NCBI RefSeq assembly: GCF_021991925.1
Contig: NZ_RXZI01000005.1
Span: forward strand, 124,001 to 188,000
DNA from: Sutcliffiella horikoshii
GTDB lineage: Bacteria > Bacillota > Bacilli > Bacillales > Bacillaceae_I
DNA: 64,000 nt
Reading direction: 5' to 3'
Shown here: in pieces, positions 1 to 8,712 of the stretch
Numbering within the stretch: the stretch's first letter is position 1
Layout: the number at the start of each line of letters is the position of its first letter
Notes under the pieces: model-generated
What the model saw: only the letters and a program-made list of their open reading frames with translations
Databases searched by the model: none
What the model was told of the DNA's origin: nothing
Program-made: the position numbers and the translations under genes

Positions 1-50
1 CTTTTAAAGTTCATGGCTAAACATTCCTTTCATTAATTGGTCTTATATCC

Positions 51-1565
51 TCAATTTTCTTTTGTCTTCTTCAATGGAACCTTCCCCTTGATCTCCAACC
101 GAAAGGCTTTTACTATCGCAAAGGCCATCATCAACAATACGAATGTCAGTGGAAAAGCACTGACAATAATGGCTGTTTGCAGCCCTTCCAATCCTCCTGA
201 ATACATCAGCACTACTGCAGAAGCAGAGAGAATCAACCCCCATGTCAATTTCACGTAAAATGGAGGGTTGATATCCCCATTGGTAGTCTGCATTCCTAGC
301 ACAAATGTAGCGGAATCCGCACTTGTGATGAAAAAGGTGGCAATCAAAAGAATAGTAATAATGGATAAGAGTGTTCCGAAAGGCAAAAGTTTATAAACAT
401 AAAATAAAGCTGTTTCAAAGCTTTGCGTGGAAACCTGGGCACCTTCCATTAACTCCATATGAATGCCAGTCCCGCCAAAGACACTGAACCAGAATGCACA
501 CACAAGTGTCGGCACCAATAATACTGCGATAACAAACTCCCGGACGGTTCGACCCTTTGACACCCTGGCTATGAACGTTCCGACAAAAGGCGACCAAGAA
601 ATCCACCAGGCCCAATAGAAAATCGTCCACCCTTCAATCCATTCGGCATTTTCATTATTAAATGGAGCAAGACGGAGCCCCATGCTTGGGAGATTTTGTA
701 TGTAGTCACCAAGAGTAGTCGTAAATAGATTCAATAAGAAAGTAGTAGGACCGATAAACAGCATCGCAAAAAGCAGAAGCGTGGCTAGAATCATGTTGGT
801 GTTACTTAAATACTTGATTCCTTTGGATAGACCCGTTCCAGCCGAAATAAGGAATAAAACAGTCACAATCGCCATGATGGTCAGTTGGATGGCAAAGTTG
901 TTTGGGATGTTAAACAGATAATTGAGCCCGCCATTTATTTGTTGAGCCCCAAGTCCCAATGAAGCACAGACTCCAAAGACAGTGGCAAACACGGCAACAA
1001 TATCTACAACTTTTCCGACCGTCCCATTCGTTTTTTCCCCTAATAGGGGGTATAGCGTTGCACTCATCAATCCAGGTGCATCTTTTCTAAATTTAAAATA
1101 CGCAATGGAGAGAGCGATAGTGGCGTAAATGGCCCAGGCATGAAACCCCCAGTGTAAAAAGGTGTAACGAAGTCCTAATTTAGCAGAAGCTGCCGTGCCA
1201 CCCTCACCAAGAGGTGGAGTGGTAAAGTGAGAGATTGGCTCTGCGACTCCGTAGAAAACAAGCCCAATCCCCATTCCTGCACTGAACAACATCGCAAACC
1301 AAGTCAAGGTAGAATAATCAGGGAGATCCTTGTCCTTTCCAAGCTTTATTTTTCCATACTTGCTGAAGATGAGAAACAGAGCAAATAAAAGAAAGAAAGT
1401 AGCTGCCAACTGATAAAACCAGCCAAAAGCATTGAGGATGAATGAGTTTGCCTGATCCATTCCTTTACTAAACGGCTCCGGGAAAATAACCCCCACTAAC
1501 ACAAACAAAGCAGCAATGATAACGGAAATCCAGAAAACTTTACCGATACCTTTCATGACATCCAC
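51..1565 (-). CDS. BCCT-family betaine/carnitine/choline transporter
   Basis: This is a secondary transporter of the betaine-carnitine-choline family (OpuD/BetT type), which imports quaternary ammonium osmolytes across the cytoplasmic membrane with Na+ or H+. The 504-residue protein is almost entirely hydrophobic with about 12 predicted membrane segments. It carries the family sequence MGIGLVFYGVAEPISHF near residue 97 and the conserved WISWSPFVGTFIARVSKGRTV block near residue 315. The length is typical of the family. The ATG at 1565 follows GGAAAGG by about 5 nt; an ATG three codons later is possible. The gene is transcribed away from yqhV and is probably monocistronic. The exact substrate cannot be read from sequence; glycine betaine is the commonest in Bacillus. 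Confidence 0.9.
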   Translation of the reverse strand: MDVMKGIGKVFWISVIIAALFVLVGVIFPEPFSKGMDQANSFILNAFGWFYQLAATFFLLFALFLIFSKYGKIKLGKDKDLPDYSTLTWFAMLFSAGMGIGLVFYGVAEPISHFTTPPLGEGGTAASAKLGLRYTFLHWGFHAWAIYATIALSIAYFKFRKDAPGLMSATLYPLLGEKTNGTVGKVVDIVAVFATVFGVCASLGLGAQQINGGLNYLFNIPNNFAIQLTIMAIVTVLFLISAGTGLSKGIKYLSNTNMILATLLLFAMLFIGPTTFLLNLFTTTLGDYIQNLPSMGLRLAPFNNENAEWIEGWTIFYWAWWISWSPFVGTFIARVSKGRTVREFVIAVLLVPTLVCAFWFSVFGGTGIHMELMEGAQVSTQSFETALFYVYKLLPFGTLLSIITILLIATFFITSADSATFVLGMQTTNGDINPPFYVKLTWGLILSASAVVLMYSGGLEGLQTAIIVSAFPLTFVLLMMAFAIVKAFRLEIKGKVPLKKTKEN

Positions 1566-1709
1566 GCCTTTCCCGATATAATCCTTTCGCTAGCATTCCC
1601 TAAATTACCTCATTCCTTTCAAATTAAATTTACTTCTTCTTTCATCCTCCTCAGCATAGGTTGTACAAGATGCTCTAATGTGCAACTGCAAGAGGGAGGA
1701 CAATTTCCA

Positions 1710-1991
1710 ATGAAAAAAATATTAAGCCATTTCGACCCGTCCGTTCTATCGATGGCAGGGATTCGAATCTTTTCTGGACTATTAGAAATTACCGCTGCCA
1801 TTATCATGCTCAGTTTAAATGATGTAAAAAAAGCAATCGTAGTGAACTCGATGCTAGCGGTGGTGGGCCCGCTGATCTTTATTTCCACCATGATGATCGG
1901 ACTGATTAGCATGGCGGATGAAATCTCCTTTTCCAAAATGATCTACATCGCGATTGGAGTGGGTTTTATCTTATTTGGCATCTACAAATGA
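1710..1991 (+). CDS. yqhV: YqhV, DUF2619 small membrane protein
   Basis: A 93-residue hydrophobic protein with about three membrane segments, matching the YqhV (DUF2619) family, which sits immediately upstream of spoIIIA in Bacillus. No function is established. I chose the ATG at 1710 because AGGGAGGA lies 9 nt upstream; an in-frame GTG at 1680 would place the ribosome site inside the gene. The ending IYIAIGVGFILFGIYK is typical of the family. The gene ends about 80 nt before spoIIIAA, and the sigma-E promoter lies in that gap, so yqhV is probably not part of the sporulation operon. Confidence 0.85.
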   Translation: MKKILSHFDPSVLSMAGIRIFSGLLEITAAIIMLSLNDVKKAIVVNSMLAVVGPLIFISTMMIGLISMADEISFSKMIYIAIGVGFILFGIYK

Positions 1992-2007
1992 GAATTTGTA
2001 TTCCGTT

Positions 2008-2036
2008 GTTATATATTGTCCACCCGCGCATACATT
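2008..2036 (+). promoter_or_regulatory. sigma-E promoter of the spoIIIA operon
   Basis: CATACATT at 2029-2036 matches the sigma-E -10 consensus CATACAnT. GTTATAT at 2008-2014 is a suitable -35, separated by 14 bp. The site lies 33 bp upstream of spoIIIAA, where B. subtilis has its sigma-E promoter, so mother-cell expression early in sporulation is expected. Confidence 0.8.
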
Positions 2037-2068
2037 GTAAGTAACAAAAGGACAAGAAGGGGATATGT

Positions 2069-3001
2069 ATGTTCGCAAGTATTACGGGGGTTTTGCCTCC
2101 AGATATCTCAGGTGTACTGGATACTCTCTTACCACAGGCGCAAGAAAGAGTAGAGGAAATACGTGTCCGGGTGAATCGCCCCTTGGAGCTGATTATAGAT
2201 GGAGAACCCTACTTCCCCTCCCATATAGTGACTGCAGCGGATGCGATCCATATTTTGAATAAAATAAGCAAGCATTCCATCTATGCCCTCGAAGAAGAAC
2301 TAAAACGTGGGTATATCACCATCACCGGAGGCCACCGTGTTGGACTTGCTGGCAAGGTGATTACGGAAAAAGGAAAAGTAAAGGCAATTCGTGACGTTTC
2401 CTCGTTTAACATCAGGATTGCCAAACAAAAAATCGGAGTGGCAACACCCTTACTGCCATACCTGTACGAAAAGGGTAGATGGCACAGCACGATGGTAATC
2501 GGTCCTCCGCAAACAGGAAAAACTACGCTCTTAAGAGACTTGGCTAGAATCATGAGTTCTGGTTGCGAAAAAAGACACGTTGCTTCATGCAAGGTGGGGA
2601 TAGTGGACGAAAGATCTGAAATTGCCGGCTGTGTAAATGGAATCCCGCAACATGATTTGGGACAAAGAGTGGATGTGCTCGATGGTTGTCCAAAGGCAGA
2701 AGGCATGATGATGATGATTCGTTCCATGAGCCCTGATGTTATTGTTGTGGATGAGATTGGAAGAATGGAAGACAGTGAGGCTGTCATGGAAGCGGTGAAT
2801 GCTGGTGTGGGATTGCTTATGTCGGTTCATGCTTTTTCTTTTGATGAATTACAAAGCAGGCCAAGTCTCCGGGAGATATTATCCATGCGTGCAGTGAAAC
2901 GATTTGTAGAACTGTCGAGGAGCAACGGACCAGGCTCCATCAAGAGAATTATGAATGAAGCGGGAGAGGAGATCTACCGGGAAGAGAGAGTGAGACGATG
3001 A
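2069..3001 (+). CDS. spoIIIAA: Stage III sporulation protein AA, secretion-type ATPase
   Basis: The ATPase of the SpoIIIA-SpoIIQ channel, which connects mother cell and forespore after engulfment and resembles type II/IV secretion ATPases. The 310 residues contain a Walker A motif GPPQTGKTT (about 145-153) and a Walker B motif VIVVDEIGR (about 224-232); B. subtilis SpoIIIAA is about 307 residues. The start ATG has AGAAGGGG just upstream, and the ORF overlaps spoIIIAB by 4 nt (ATGA), so translation is coupled. It is first in the eight-gene operon, behind a sigma-E promoter. Confidence 0.97.
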   Translation: MFASITGVLPPDISGVLDTLLPQAQERVEEIRVRVNRPLELIIDGEPYFPSHIVTAADAIHILNKISKHSIYALEEELKRGYITITGGHRVGLAGKVITEKGKVKAIRDVSSFNIRIAKQKIGVATPLLPYLYEKGRWHSTMVIGPPQTGKTTLLRDLARIMSSGCEKRHVASCKVGIVDERSEIAGCVNGIPQHDLGQRVDVLDGCPKAEGMMMMIRSMSPDVIVVDEIGRMEDSEAVMEAVNAGVGLLMSVHAFSFDELQSRPSLREILSMRAVKRFVELSRSNGPGSIKRIMNEAGEEIYREERVRR

Positions 3002-3513
3002 TCAAATTGATAGGGGCAGTTTTCATCATAGTGGCTACATCCTGGGCAGGCTTTGAAGCGGCAAGGCATCTGACGGAAAGGCCTAGGCAATTGAGACAAT
3101 TGAAGGTTGCGCTGCAGTCGCTCGAAGCCGAAATCATGTATGGCCACACTCCACTAGCAGATGCGACCAAAAATATTGCTAAGCAATTGGAGAAACCTCT
3201 CTCCTGGTTTTTTGAAAGCTTCTCCTACAAATTGGAGAAAGCAAGCCTCACAGTCAAAGAGGCATGGCAACAAAGTTTGGAGGATGTGTGGAATACCACT
3301 GCTTACAAAAATGCAGAACTCGAAATCATGAAACAATTCGGCGAAACACTCGGCCAACACGACCGCTATACTCAACAAAAGCACATCCAACTAGCCTTAA
3401 CACATTTAGAACGCGAAGAACTCGAAGCCCGCGACAAACAAATCCGCTACGAACGAATGGTCAAAAGCCTCGGCGTCCTCTCAGGATTACTACTGGTTAT
3501 TTTGTTGATTTAG
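2998..3513 (+). CDS. spoIIIAB: Stage III sporulation protein AB
   Basis: SpoIIIAB is a membrane-anchored component of the SpoIIIA channel with similarity to type II secretion GspF-like platform proteins. This 171-residue protein has a hydrophobic N-terminus (ends near residue 20), a charged helical middle, and a C-terminal membrane segment (about 154-171, VLSGLLLVILLI). It starts inside the stop of spoIIIAA. The next gene, spoIIIAC, is unusually far away (about 220 nt) because a GC-rich repeat element sits between them, whereas the other spoIIIA genes are nearly contiguous. Confidence 0.95.
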   Translation: MIKLIGAVFIIVATSWAGFEAARHLTERPRQLRQLKVALQSLEAEIMYGHTPLADATKNIAKQLEKPLSWFFESFSYKLEKASLTVKEAWQQSLEDVWNTTAYKNAELEIMKQFGETLGQHDRYTQQKHIQLALTHLEREELEARDKQIRYERMVKSLGVLSGLLLVILLI

Positions 3514-3554
3514 GGTACGAAAGTTAGTGGGACTTTGGTAAGTATGAGATTTTC

Positions 3555-3706
3555 TAGCTGTGAATTGGAGCAAATGGCGTAGACTCCAGCGGGAGAGTAG
3601 CGACAATCTTGAGACCCCGCAGCGTAGCGAGGAGGCTCAAGGTCGCCCCGCGGAAAGCGAAGCCATTTGCGGAAAGTAACAGCGGCGGCATTTAAAGGCA
3701 ACAAAG
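3555..3706 (+). repeat. GC-rich palindromic interspersed element, copy 1
   Basis: One of four related intergenic elements in this window (others near 13.4, 30.1 and 36.2 kb). It opens with TAGCTG and contains the shared blocks GTAGACTCC, GAGACCCCGCAG, GAGGAGGCTC and CCGCGGAAAGCGAAGCC. Arms GCAAATGGC and GCCATTTGC pair perfectly, and CTTGAG pairs with CTCAAG inside. It interrupts the spoIIIA operon between AB and AC. Similar sequences are, from memory, common between genes in Bacillaceae; I know no settled name. Confidence 0.85.
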
Positions 3707-3734
3707 CCATTCGTAAAAAATAGGAGGAGCGTCC

Positions 3735-3938
3735 ATGGGCATTGAAGTAGACGTAATATTCAAAATCGCCGGCATCGGAATCGTCGTAGCCTTCCTGCAT
3801 ACCGTGCTGAAACAGCTCGGCAAGGAAGAATACGCACATTGGGTAACCTTACTTGGATTCATCTATATTCTTTTTATGGTAGCAAGTATTGTCGACGACC
3901 TGTTCAAAAAGATAAAATCGGTATTCCTGTTCCAATGA
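3735..3938 (+). CDS. spoIIIAC: Stage III sporulation protein AC
   Basis: A 67-residue protein with two membrane helices (about 8-27 and 36-52), characteristic of SpoIIIAC, a small membrane component of the mother cell-forespore channel. AGGAGG lies a few bases before the ATG. B. subtilis SpoIIIAC has 68 residues. It is followed after 17 nt by spoIIIAD. Confidence 0.95.
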   Translation: MGIEVDVIFKIAGIGIVVAFLHTVLKQLGKEEYAHWVTLLGFIYILFMVASIVDDLFKKIKSVFLFQ

Positions 3939-3955
3939 CAAAGGGGTGTTGACCT

Positions 3956-4345
3956 ATCGAGATCCTTCAAATAGTAGGTCTTGGCCTGATTGCCACGTTT
4001 CTTGCATTAGTGGTGAAAGAGCAGAAGCCGACATTTGCTTTCATGCTTGTCGTGTTTGTCGGCTGTGCCATTTTCTTATTTTTAGTAGAGCAAGTGTTTG
4101 ACGTCATCAGGATGCTCGAGAGAATCGCCATTAATGCCAATGTGAATCTGATCTATGTCGAGACCATACTGAAAATCGTCGGGATTGCCTATATCGCAGA
4201 GTTCGGTGCCCAGATAACAAAGGATGCGGGGCAAGGCGCAATTGCATCTAAAATTGAATTGGCCGGAAAAATATTAATTTTGGCCATGGCCATTCCCATC
4301 CTGACCGTTATCATCGAAACTATTATTAATCTCATTCCTTCTTAA
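3956..4345 (+). CDS. spoIIIAD: Stage III sporulation protein AD, apparent ATC start
   Basis: SpoIIIAD is a small polytopic membrane protein of the SpoIIIA channel. The first standard start codon in frame is GTG at 4010, but the 18 codons before it encode ILQIVGLGLIATFLALV, the family's conserved first helix. The frame is closed by a TGA at 3950. The only codon well placed after the Shine-Dalgarno AAAGGGGTG (about 3940-3948) is ATC at 3956, which would give 129 residues against about 133 in B. subtilis. I therefore annotate a non-standard start, with coupling to the spoIIIAC stop as a likely helper. A shortened product from GTG 4010 or a sequencing error are the alternatives. Gene identity is secure; the start is not. 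Confidence 0.9.
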   Translation: MEILQIVGLGLIATFLALVVKEQKPTFAFMLVVFVGCAIFLFLVEQVFDVIRMLERIAINANVNLIYVETILKIVGIAYIAEFGAQITKDAGQGAIASKIELAGKILILAMAIPILTVIIETIINLIPS

Positions 4346-4372
4346 ACTGAAACGACAGAGGGGAGTATACCA

Positions 4373-5545
4373 ATGAAAATCATTCTCGCAATCATTGCAG
4401 CCTTGTTGATACTACTGTTCATTCCATTCGAAATTGTACAAGCATCCCCATCCTCCCCATCAGAACTTGTGACAGAGCAAATGGAGGGAGTGGACGTGGA
4501 GGAAATAAAGGCGTATTGGGAAGAAATAATGCAAGAGTACGGTGGTTTTTTACCGGAAACCCAAAAAGGGACTTTCATGGAATTTGTGAAAGGGGACAAG
4601 TCCTTTTCCTTAAAAGAGTGGTTAAAAGGCTTCGTCAAATATCTTTTTCATGAGCTTTTGGCAAATGGAAAGCTACTGGGAAGTCTCATACTACTCACTA
4701 TCTTCAGCATGTTTCTACAAACTCTCCAAAACGCCTTTGAACAGAAAACGGTCAGTAAAGTGGCCTATAGTGTTGTATTCATGGTGCTGATCATCATCGC
4801 GCTCAATAGTTTCCACATCGTCATCTCTTACACACAGGAAGCAATAACAGCCATGACTGGCTTCATCATTGCACTCGTACCACTGCTCATTGCGCTTATC
4901 GCCTCCTCCGGTGGACTGGTCTCAGCTGCATTTTTTCATCCTATTATTCTATTTTTAATGAACACCAGCGGCCTGCTGATTCAATATATCGTCTTACCGC
5001 TCTTATTTCTTTCGGCGATCCTTAGCATAGTTAGCACGCTTAGTGAACAATACAAAGTGACCCAACTTGCTCAACTTTTAAGAAACGTGAGTATCGGAAT
5101 TCTAGGAATCTACCTAACCGTTTTTCTTGGAGTTATCTCTGTACAAGGGGCAACGGCAGCAGTGACAGACGGCATTGCCATCCGCACCGCCAAGTTTGTG
5201 ACAGGCAATTTCATACCGGTTATCGGAAGAATGTTTACGGACGCAACCGATACAGTCATTACCGCTTCTCTTTTAATGAAAAATACCGTGGGAATCCTTG
5301 GTGTTGCCACGTTGATTTTGTTGGCCGCTTTTCCTGCAGTGAAAATCCTATCCATTGCTATTATCTATAAACTCGCTGCCGCCCTCCTTCAACCACTTGG
5401 TGGGGGAACGGTAATCAAGTGCCTGGATATCATCAGCAAAAGCATCATCTACATTTTTGCGGCATTGGCCATTGTCTCTTTTATGTTTTTCTTAAGCATA
5501 ACCGTCATTATTGCAGCCGGAAATATCACTGTGATGGTCAGGTAA
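4373..5545 (+). CDS. spoIIIAE: Stage III sporulation protein AE
   Basis: SpoIIIAE is a large multi-pass membrane component of the SpoIIIA-SpoIIQ channel. This 390-residue protein begins with a cleavable-looking signal peptide (about 1-25, ending IVQAS), then a charged segment of about 75 residues, then repeated hydrophobic helices from about residue 95 to the end. B. subtilis SpoIIIAE has 399 residues. The gene is followed after 14 nt by spoIIIAF. Confidence 0.95.
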   Translation: MKIILAIIAALLILLFIPFEIVQASPSSPSELVTEQMEGVDVEEIKAYWEEIMQEYGGFLPETQKGTFMEFVKGDKSFSLKEWLKGFVKYLFHELLANGKLLGSLILLTIFSMFLQTLQNAFEQKTVSKVAYSVVFMVLIIIALNSFHIVISYTQEAITAMTGFIIALVPLLIALIASSGGLVSAAFFHPIILFLMNTSGLLIQYIVLPLLFLSAILSIVSTLSEQYKVTQLAQLLRNVSIGILGIYLTVFLGVISVQGATAAVTDGIAIRTAKFVTGNFIPVIGRMFTDATDTVITASLLMKNTVGILGVATLILLAAFPAVKILSIAIIYKLAAALLQPLGGGTVIKCLDIISKSIIYIFAALAIVSFMFFLSITVIIAAGNITVMVR

Positions 5546-5559
5546 GGGGGAGGGGACCG

Positions 5560-6183
5560 ATGAGTTACTTAACAGAATGGATCACCAGCATCATTCTATT
5601 TATTCTTTTGGCCACTGTAGTAGAAATGCTTCTGCCGAATTCTTCTATGCAAAAATATACAAAACTTGTGATTGGGCTGTTGCTGATCGTCGTCATTCTC
5701 ACTCCCATATTAAAGCTGCTTTCAACGGACATGGACGAGCTTTTTGCAAAAATGACGACTCACTCCTCCTACACCCCAGAATCAAACACAGAAAATTTAA
5801 TAGAAATGAAGAAAAAAGAAATACAAGCCTCACATGCTGCATACATATTAGATAAAGCGGCTGTCCTAATGAAAGAAGATGTGGAGGAGGAGTTGAGGGA
5901 AAGCTATGGTTTAACCGTTAAAGATTTGAAAGTCGTCGTGAAAAATGAGGACCAGCTAACAGAAATACCAATAGAAGAAAACATAGAATCCGTTGTGATT
6001 CTGCTCGAACAAGCCGAACAAAAGACAGCCATTCAAGTAGTAAAGCCTGTTCAAATTGACACCTCCAGACAAAAGGAACCAGCTCCTTCCTCGAAAGAAG
6101 AAGGAAAAATAGCAACTTTCCTAGCAGATCGATGGCAACTACAACCAACCAATATCTCTGTAGCAGTCGAAGGGGGGGATTAG
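5560..6183 (+). CDS. spoIIIAF: Stage III sporulation protein AF
   Basis: SpoIIIAF is a bitopic to two-helix membrane protein with a soluble C-terminal domain, a component of the channel complex. The ATG at 5560 follows GGGGGAGGGG and yields 207 residues, matching the 206 of B. subtilis. The open frame extends further upstream inside spoIIIAE, but that extension is not family sequence. Two N-terminal helices (about 8-28 and 34-53) precede a charged region that folds like a ring-building domain in B. subtilis. Confidence 0.94.
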   Translation: MSYLTEWITSIILFILLATVVEMLLPNSSMQKYTKLVIGLLLIVVILTPILKLLSTDMDELFAKMTTHSSYTPESNTENLIEMKKKEIQASHAAYILDKAAVLMKEDVEEELRESYGLTVKDLKVVVKNEDQLTEIPIEENIESVVILLEQAEQKTAIQVVKPVQIDTSRQKEPAPSSKEEGKIATFLADRWQLQPTNISVAVEGGD

Positions 6184-6189
6184 TACAAG

Positions 6190-6858
6190 GTGGAAAAGAA
6201 AAACCAAGCTTTCATTCCATGGCTAAAATCTCTGCTATCCAATCAGTCAAAAGACAAAAAAGCAAAATATCAATACATGACCGTCGTTCTCATATTAGGT
6301 GTAGCATTCATGCTTTTTGGTACCCTGTTTTTCGGGGAAGATAGTGCCAACTCTCCTGGCGGGGGAGTCTTACCGGCAATGAAACAGCAAGAAACCGAAG
6401 ACGAAGAAGTATTCGGACATAGTGATGATGCCAACGCACCTTCTACTATCTCTGATTACGAGGCAAGTTTTGAGAACCAGCTGAAAGAAGCCCTGGAAGC
6501 GATCACCGGCGTCAATGACGTCTCTGTCGTCGTAAATGTCGATGCATCCGAACAGAAAGTCTTTCAGAAAAACATCACCACCTCCCAGCAAACAACCGTA
6601 GAAACAGATAAGGCAGGAGGGAAACGTGATGTAACAGACAGTTCAAAAGACGAACAGGTACTTGTAATCAGAAAAAATGAACAAGAGATCCCGGTCGTAT
6701 CCGAAACAAAAAAACCGGTCATCCGAGGTGTTCTGGTAGTCGCAAAGGGCGCTGAAAATATACATGTTAAACAAATGATTTTGGAAGCTGTCACAAGAGT
6801 GCTCGACGTACCGCAGCACAAAGTAGCAGTACTTCCAAAAAAATCCGAGGGGGAATAA
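6190..6858 (+). CDS. spoIIIAG: Stage III sporulation protein AG
   Basis: SpoIIIAG forms the large ring in the intermembrane space of the mother cell-forespore channel. This 222-residue protein has one transmembrane helix (about 34-53), a linker, and a C-terminal ring-building-motif domain with the sequence LKEALEAITGVNDVSVVVNV typical of the family. It starts with GTG 6 nt after the spoIIIAF stop. The region VQGGKEKP upstream in another frame is not coding. Confidence 0.94.
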   Translation: MEKKNQAFIPWLKSLLSNQSKDKKAKYQYMTVVLILGVAFMLFGTLFFGEDSANSPGGGVLPAMKQQETEDEEVFGHSDDANAPSTISDYEASFENQLKEALEAITGVNDVSVVVNVDASEQKVFQKNITTSQQTTVETDKAGGKRDVTDSSKDEQVLVIRKNEQEIPVVSETKKPVIRGVLVVAKGAENIHVKQMILEAVTRVLDVPQHKVAVLPKKSEGE

Positions 6859-6861
6859 TCC

Positions 6862-7527
6862 ATGTTATTAAAAAAACAAACCGTCTGGTTACTAACCATG
6901 CTTAGTCTAGTTTTCGTCCTATCCGCTTACTATTTCATCGGTGACCAACAAGCCGGTGAACAAATGGCAAACGAACATGCAGAACAACCTGCAGCAACAG
7001 AATCAGCCGAAAACCATGACGGCGATCAAGGAGAAGCAGCTGGAACAGATGGAGAAGAAGGCACCGAAGGAACAGAGGGTACAGAAGGCGCTGAAGGTAC
7101 CGAGGGGGAAGAAGCAACAGAAGAAGACGGTAGCGCAGTAGTCAAATACATCTCTACAGATGAAACATTCGCTGAAATGCGTTATGAACTTGAAAACCTT
7201 CGCAGCGTTCACCGAGCTGAATTGAAAGATAGAATGGCAAGCACAGAACTACCGGCTGAAGAAATCTCCAAAGCCGTCGACCAATACAATGAACTAGCAC
7301 AAATCTCAGAAAAAGAACTGATCTTAGAATCCACCATCCGTTCCCGAAAAGACGTCGATGACGCACTTGTCCGCGTAACAGACGGCAAAATCCGCGTAAC
7401 CGTCAAAACGGCAGAACATTCTCCACAAATGGCAAACGATATCTATCATATGGTACGCCAAGAATTTGCCGATGTGCGCAACGAAAACATCGCATTTGAG
7501 TTCAGCACTGCAGATGCTAGTGAGTGA
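6862..7527 (+). CDS. spoIIIAH: Stage III sporulation protein AH
   Basis: SpoIIIAH crosses the mother-cell engulfing membrane and binds SpoIIQ of the forespore, forming the core of the channel and holding the engulfing membranes together. The 221-residue protein has an N-terminal helix (about 7-27), an acidic linker containing repeats of the type EGTEGTEGAEGTEGEE (about 73-90), and a C-terminal YscJ/FliF-like domain. The linker repeat is low complexity and probably variable in length between strains. It is last in the operon, and a strong terminator follows. Confidence 0.95.
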   Translation: MLLKKQTVWLLTMLSLVFVLSAYYFIGDQQAGEQMANEHAEQPAATESAENHDGDQGEAAGTDGEEGTEGTEGTEGAEGTEGEEATEEDGSAVVKYISTDETFAEMRYELENLRSVHRAELKDRMASTELPAEEISKAVDQYNELAQISEKELILESTIRSRKDVDDALVRVTDGKIRVTVKTAEHSPQMANDIYHMVRQEFADVRNENIAFEFSTADASE

Positions 7528-7546
7528 TCGTATAGGATAGGAAAGG

Positions 7547-7577
7547 CACCGAAACCTTCCGGGGTTTCGGTGTTTTT
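7547..7577 (+). terminator. Rho-independent terminator of spoIIIA operon
   Basis: A perfect 10-bp stem CACCGAAACC/GGTTTCGGTG with a 6-nt loop is followed by TTTTTGTTTG. It lies 20 nt after the spoIIIAH stop. Confidence 0.93.
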
Positions 7578-7595
7578 GTTTGTATGAATATTTGA

Positions 7596-8576
7596 CTAAA
7601 GGATGTACCGACGGTTCCTGGTAGAGCCAAAGTAAGCGAGGTTGGCAGAGGTTAACAACCTCAAGGCAGTACTTTCACACTTGATACCAAGAAACTCCCT
7701 GAGAGATTTATTAGTGATAGTAGAACAAATCAATAATTTATAATCTTTCAAAGCTTCTAAATGTGCTTCGGAGCATTTAAAGTTACACTCCACGCATACC
7801 CAACAACCTCTTCTTCTCTTCATGGAGAGAGTATCGCAAGATTTGCAGAATACCCCATTTAAAATATCACTTCTTTTAATAGCATACTTATTAAGCAAAT
7901 CCGTGAATAAGGAGGGTTCATTGTTTTTCAAGATTTTATTTTTTATCTTCTTGAACTCTTTTGTATCCCATTCTCCTATTCCATATTCAGTTATATATGC
8001 AACTATTCTATCGGAAATAGCAGTATTCCTGGTAACGAATTTTTGAACGATATTAGGATGAGATAATGCCCTTAATTCAGAATTGGCATTAGCCATAATG
8101 ACTAGGCATTCGCAGGGGAGGTAAGGGAGCTTGGCAATTTTTAGCCAAGATTTAAATTGTGATAGTTGTATGTTTACTTGTTGGATAGGATCCCGATGAG
8201 GAATTCTTTTTTCGTTTCCGTCTTCATTAATTATTTGTATTAGCTGTTGAAATGCAGGATCAAACTGAAGAATTCCAATCATATTCTTAACTTCCAATAT
8301 GAGATAGAATGTAGGGGAAATAAGAAGGGTATCTAGTTGAAAATACTTATTATTATAGGGGAGCCTTAAATCATGAAATACTATAATATCATGTTCCATC
8401 TCAGGTAGAATGCCTAAATAATAATCTATTGACTCCTCTCCTCTATAGCCAGCCATTGCCATACCAAGATCTTTTTTAATAATAGGTAATGACGGGTGAT
8501 TAGGTCTCAGTCTTCGAATAAGAGCTTGCAACACTTGAATCTTCATGGAATATTCTCTTTCTTTTAATACAATCAA
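7596..8576 (-). CDS. NERD domain protein with C-terminal zinc ribbon
   Basis: A nuclease-related-domain protein of unknown cellular role. The NERD domain (about residues 40-160 counted from the chosen start) shows GYRGEES and FQLDTLLISPTFYLILEVKN, where D and ExK match the nuclease-fold core. A four-cysteine cluster (CKSC and CVEC, 16 residues apart) near residue 245 suggests a zinc ribbon, and the end SANLAYFGSTRNRRYIL is typical of Bacillus NERD proteins. No ATG fits; the TTG at 8576 follows AAAGGAAGTGA and yields a start like relatives beginning MIVKER. TTG 8579 is equally possible. It is an accessory gene between spoIIIA and accB. Function beyond nucleic-acid-related activity is inferred. 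Confidence 0.8.
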   Translation of the reverse strand: MIVLKEREYSMKIQVLQALIRRLRPNHPSLPIIKKDLGMAMAGYRGEESIDYYLGILPEMEHDIIVFHDLRLPYNNKYFQLDTLLISPTFYLILEVKNMIGILQFDPAFQQLIQIINEDGNEKRIPHRDPIQQVNIQLSQFKSWLKIAKLPYLPCECLVIMANANSELRALSHPNIVQKFVTRNTAISDRIVAYITEYGIGEWDTKEFKKIKNKILKNNEPSLFTDLLNKYAIKRSDILNGVFCKSCDTLSMKRRRGCWVCVECNFKCSEAHLEALKDYKLLICSTITNKSLREFLGIKCESTALRLLTSANLAYFGSTRNRRYIL

Positions 8577-8712
8577 CAAATCACTTCCTTTAATGGGGTT
8601 ACTACTAAATTTGATAAAAGTAGACAAATTCCTTCAAATGTTTTAGATATAATGAAAAATGTTATCTGCGCACTTCACTGGTATATAGACCAGATTATAA
8701 TAAGAAGATATT

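Noticed and set aside
5419-5559. N-terminal extension of SpoIIIAF
   Set aside because: Overlaps spoIIIAE in another frame; the ATG at 5560 gives the normal length.
7596-8576. Prophage or mobile-element origin of the NERD gene
   Set aside because: No integrase, direct repeats or tRNA nearby; NERD genes are common single chromosomal genes in Bacillus.
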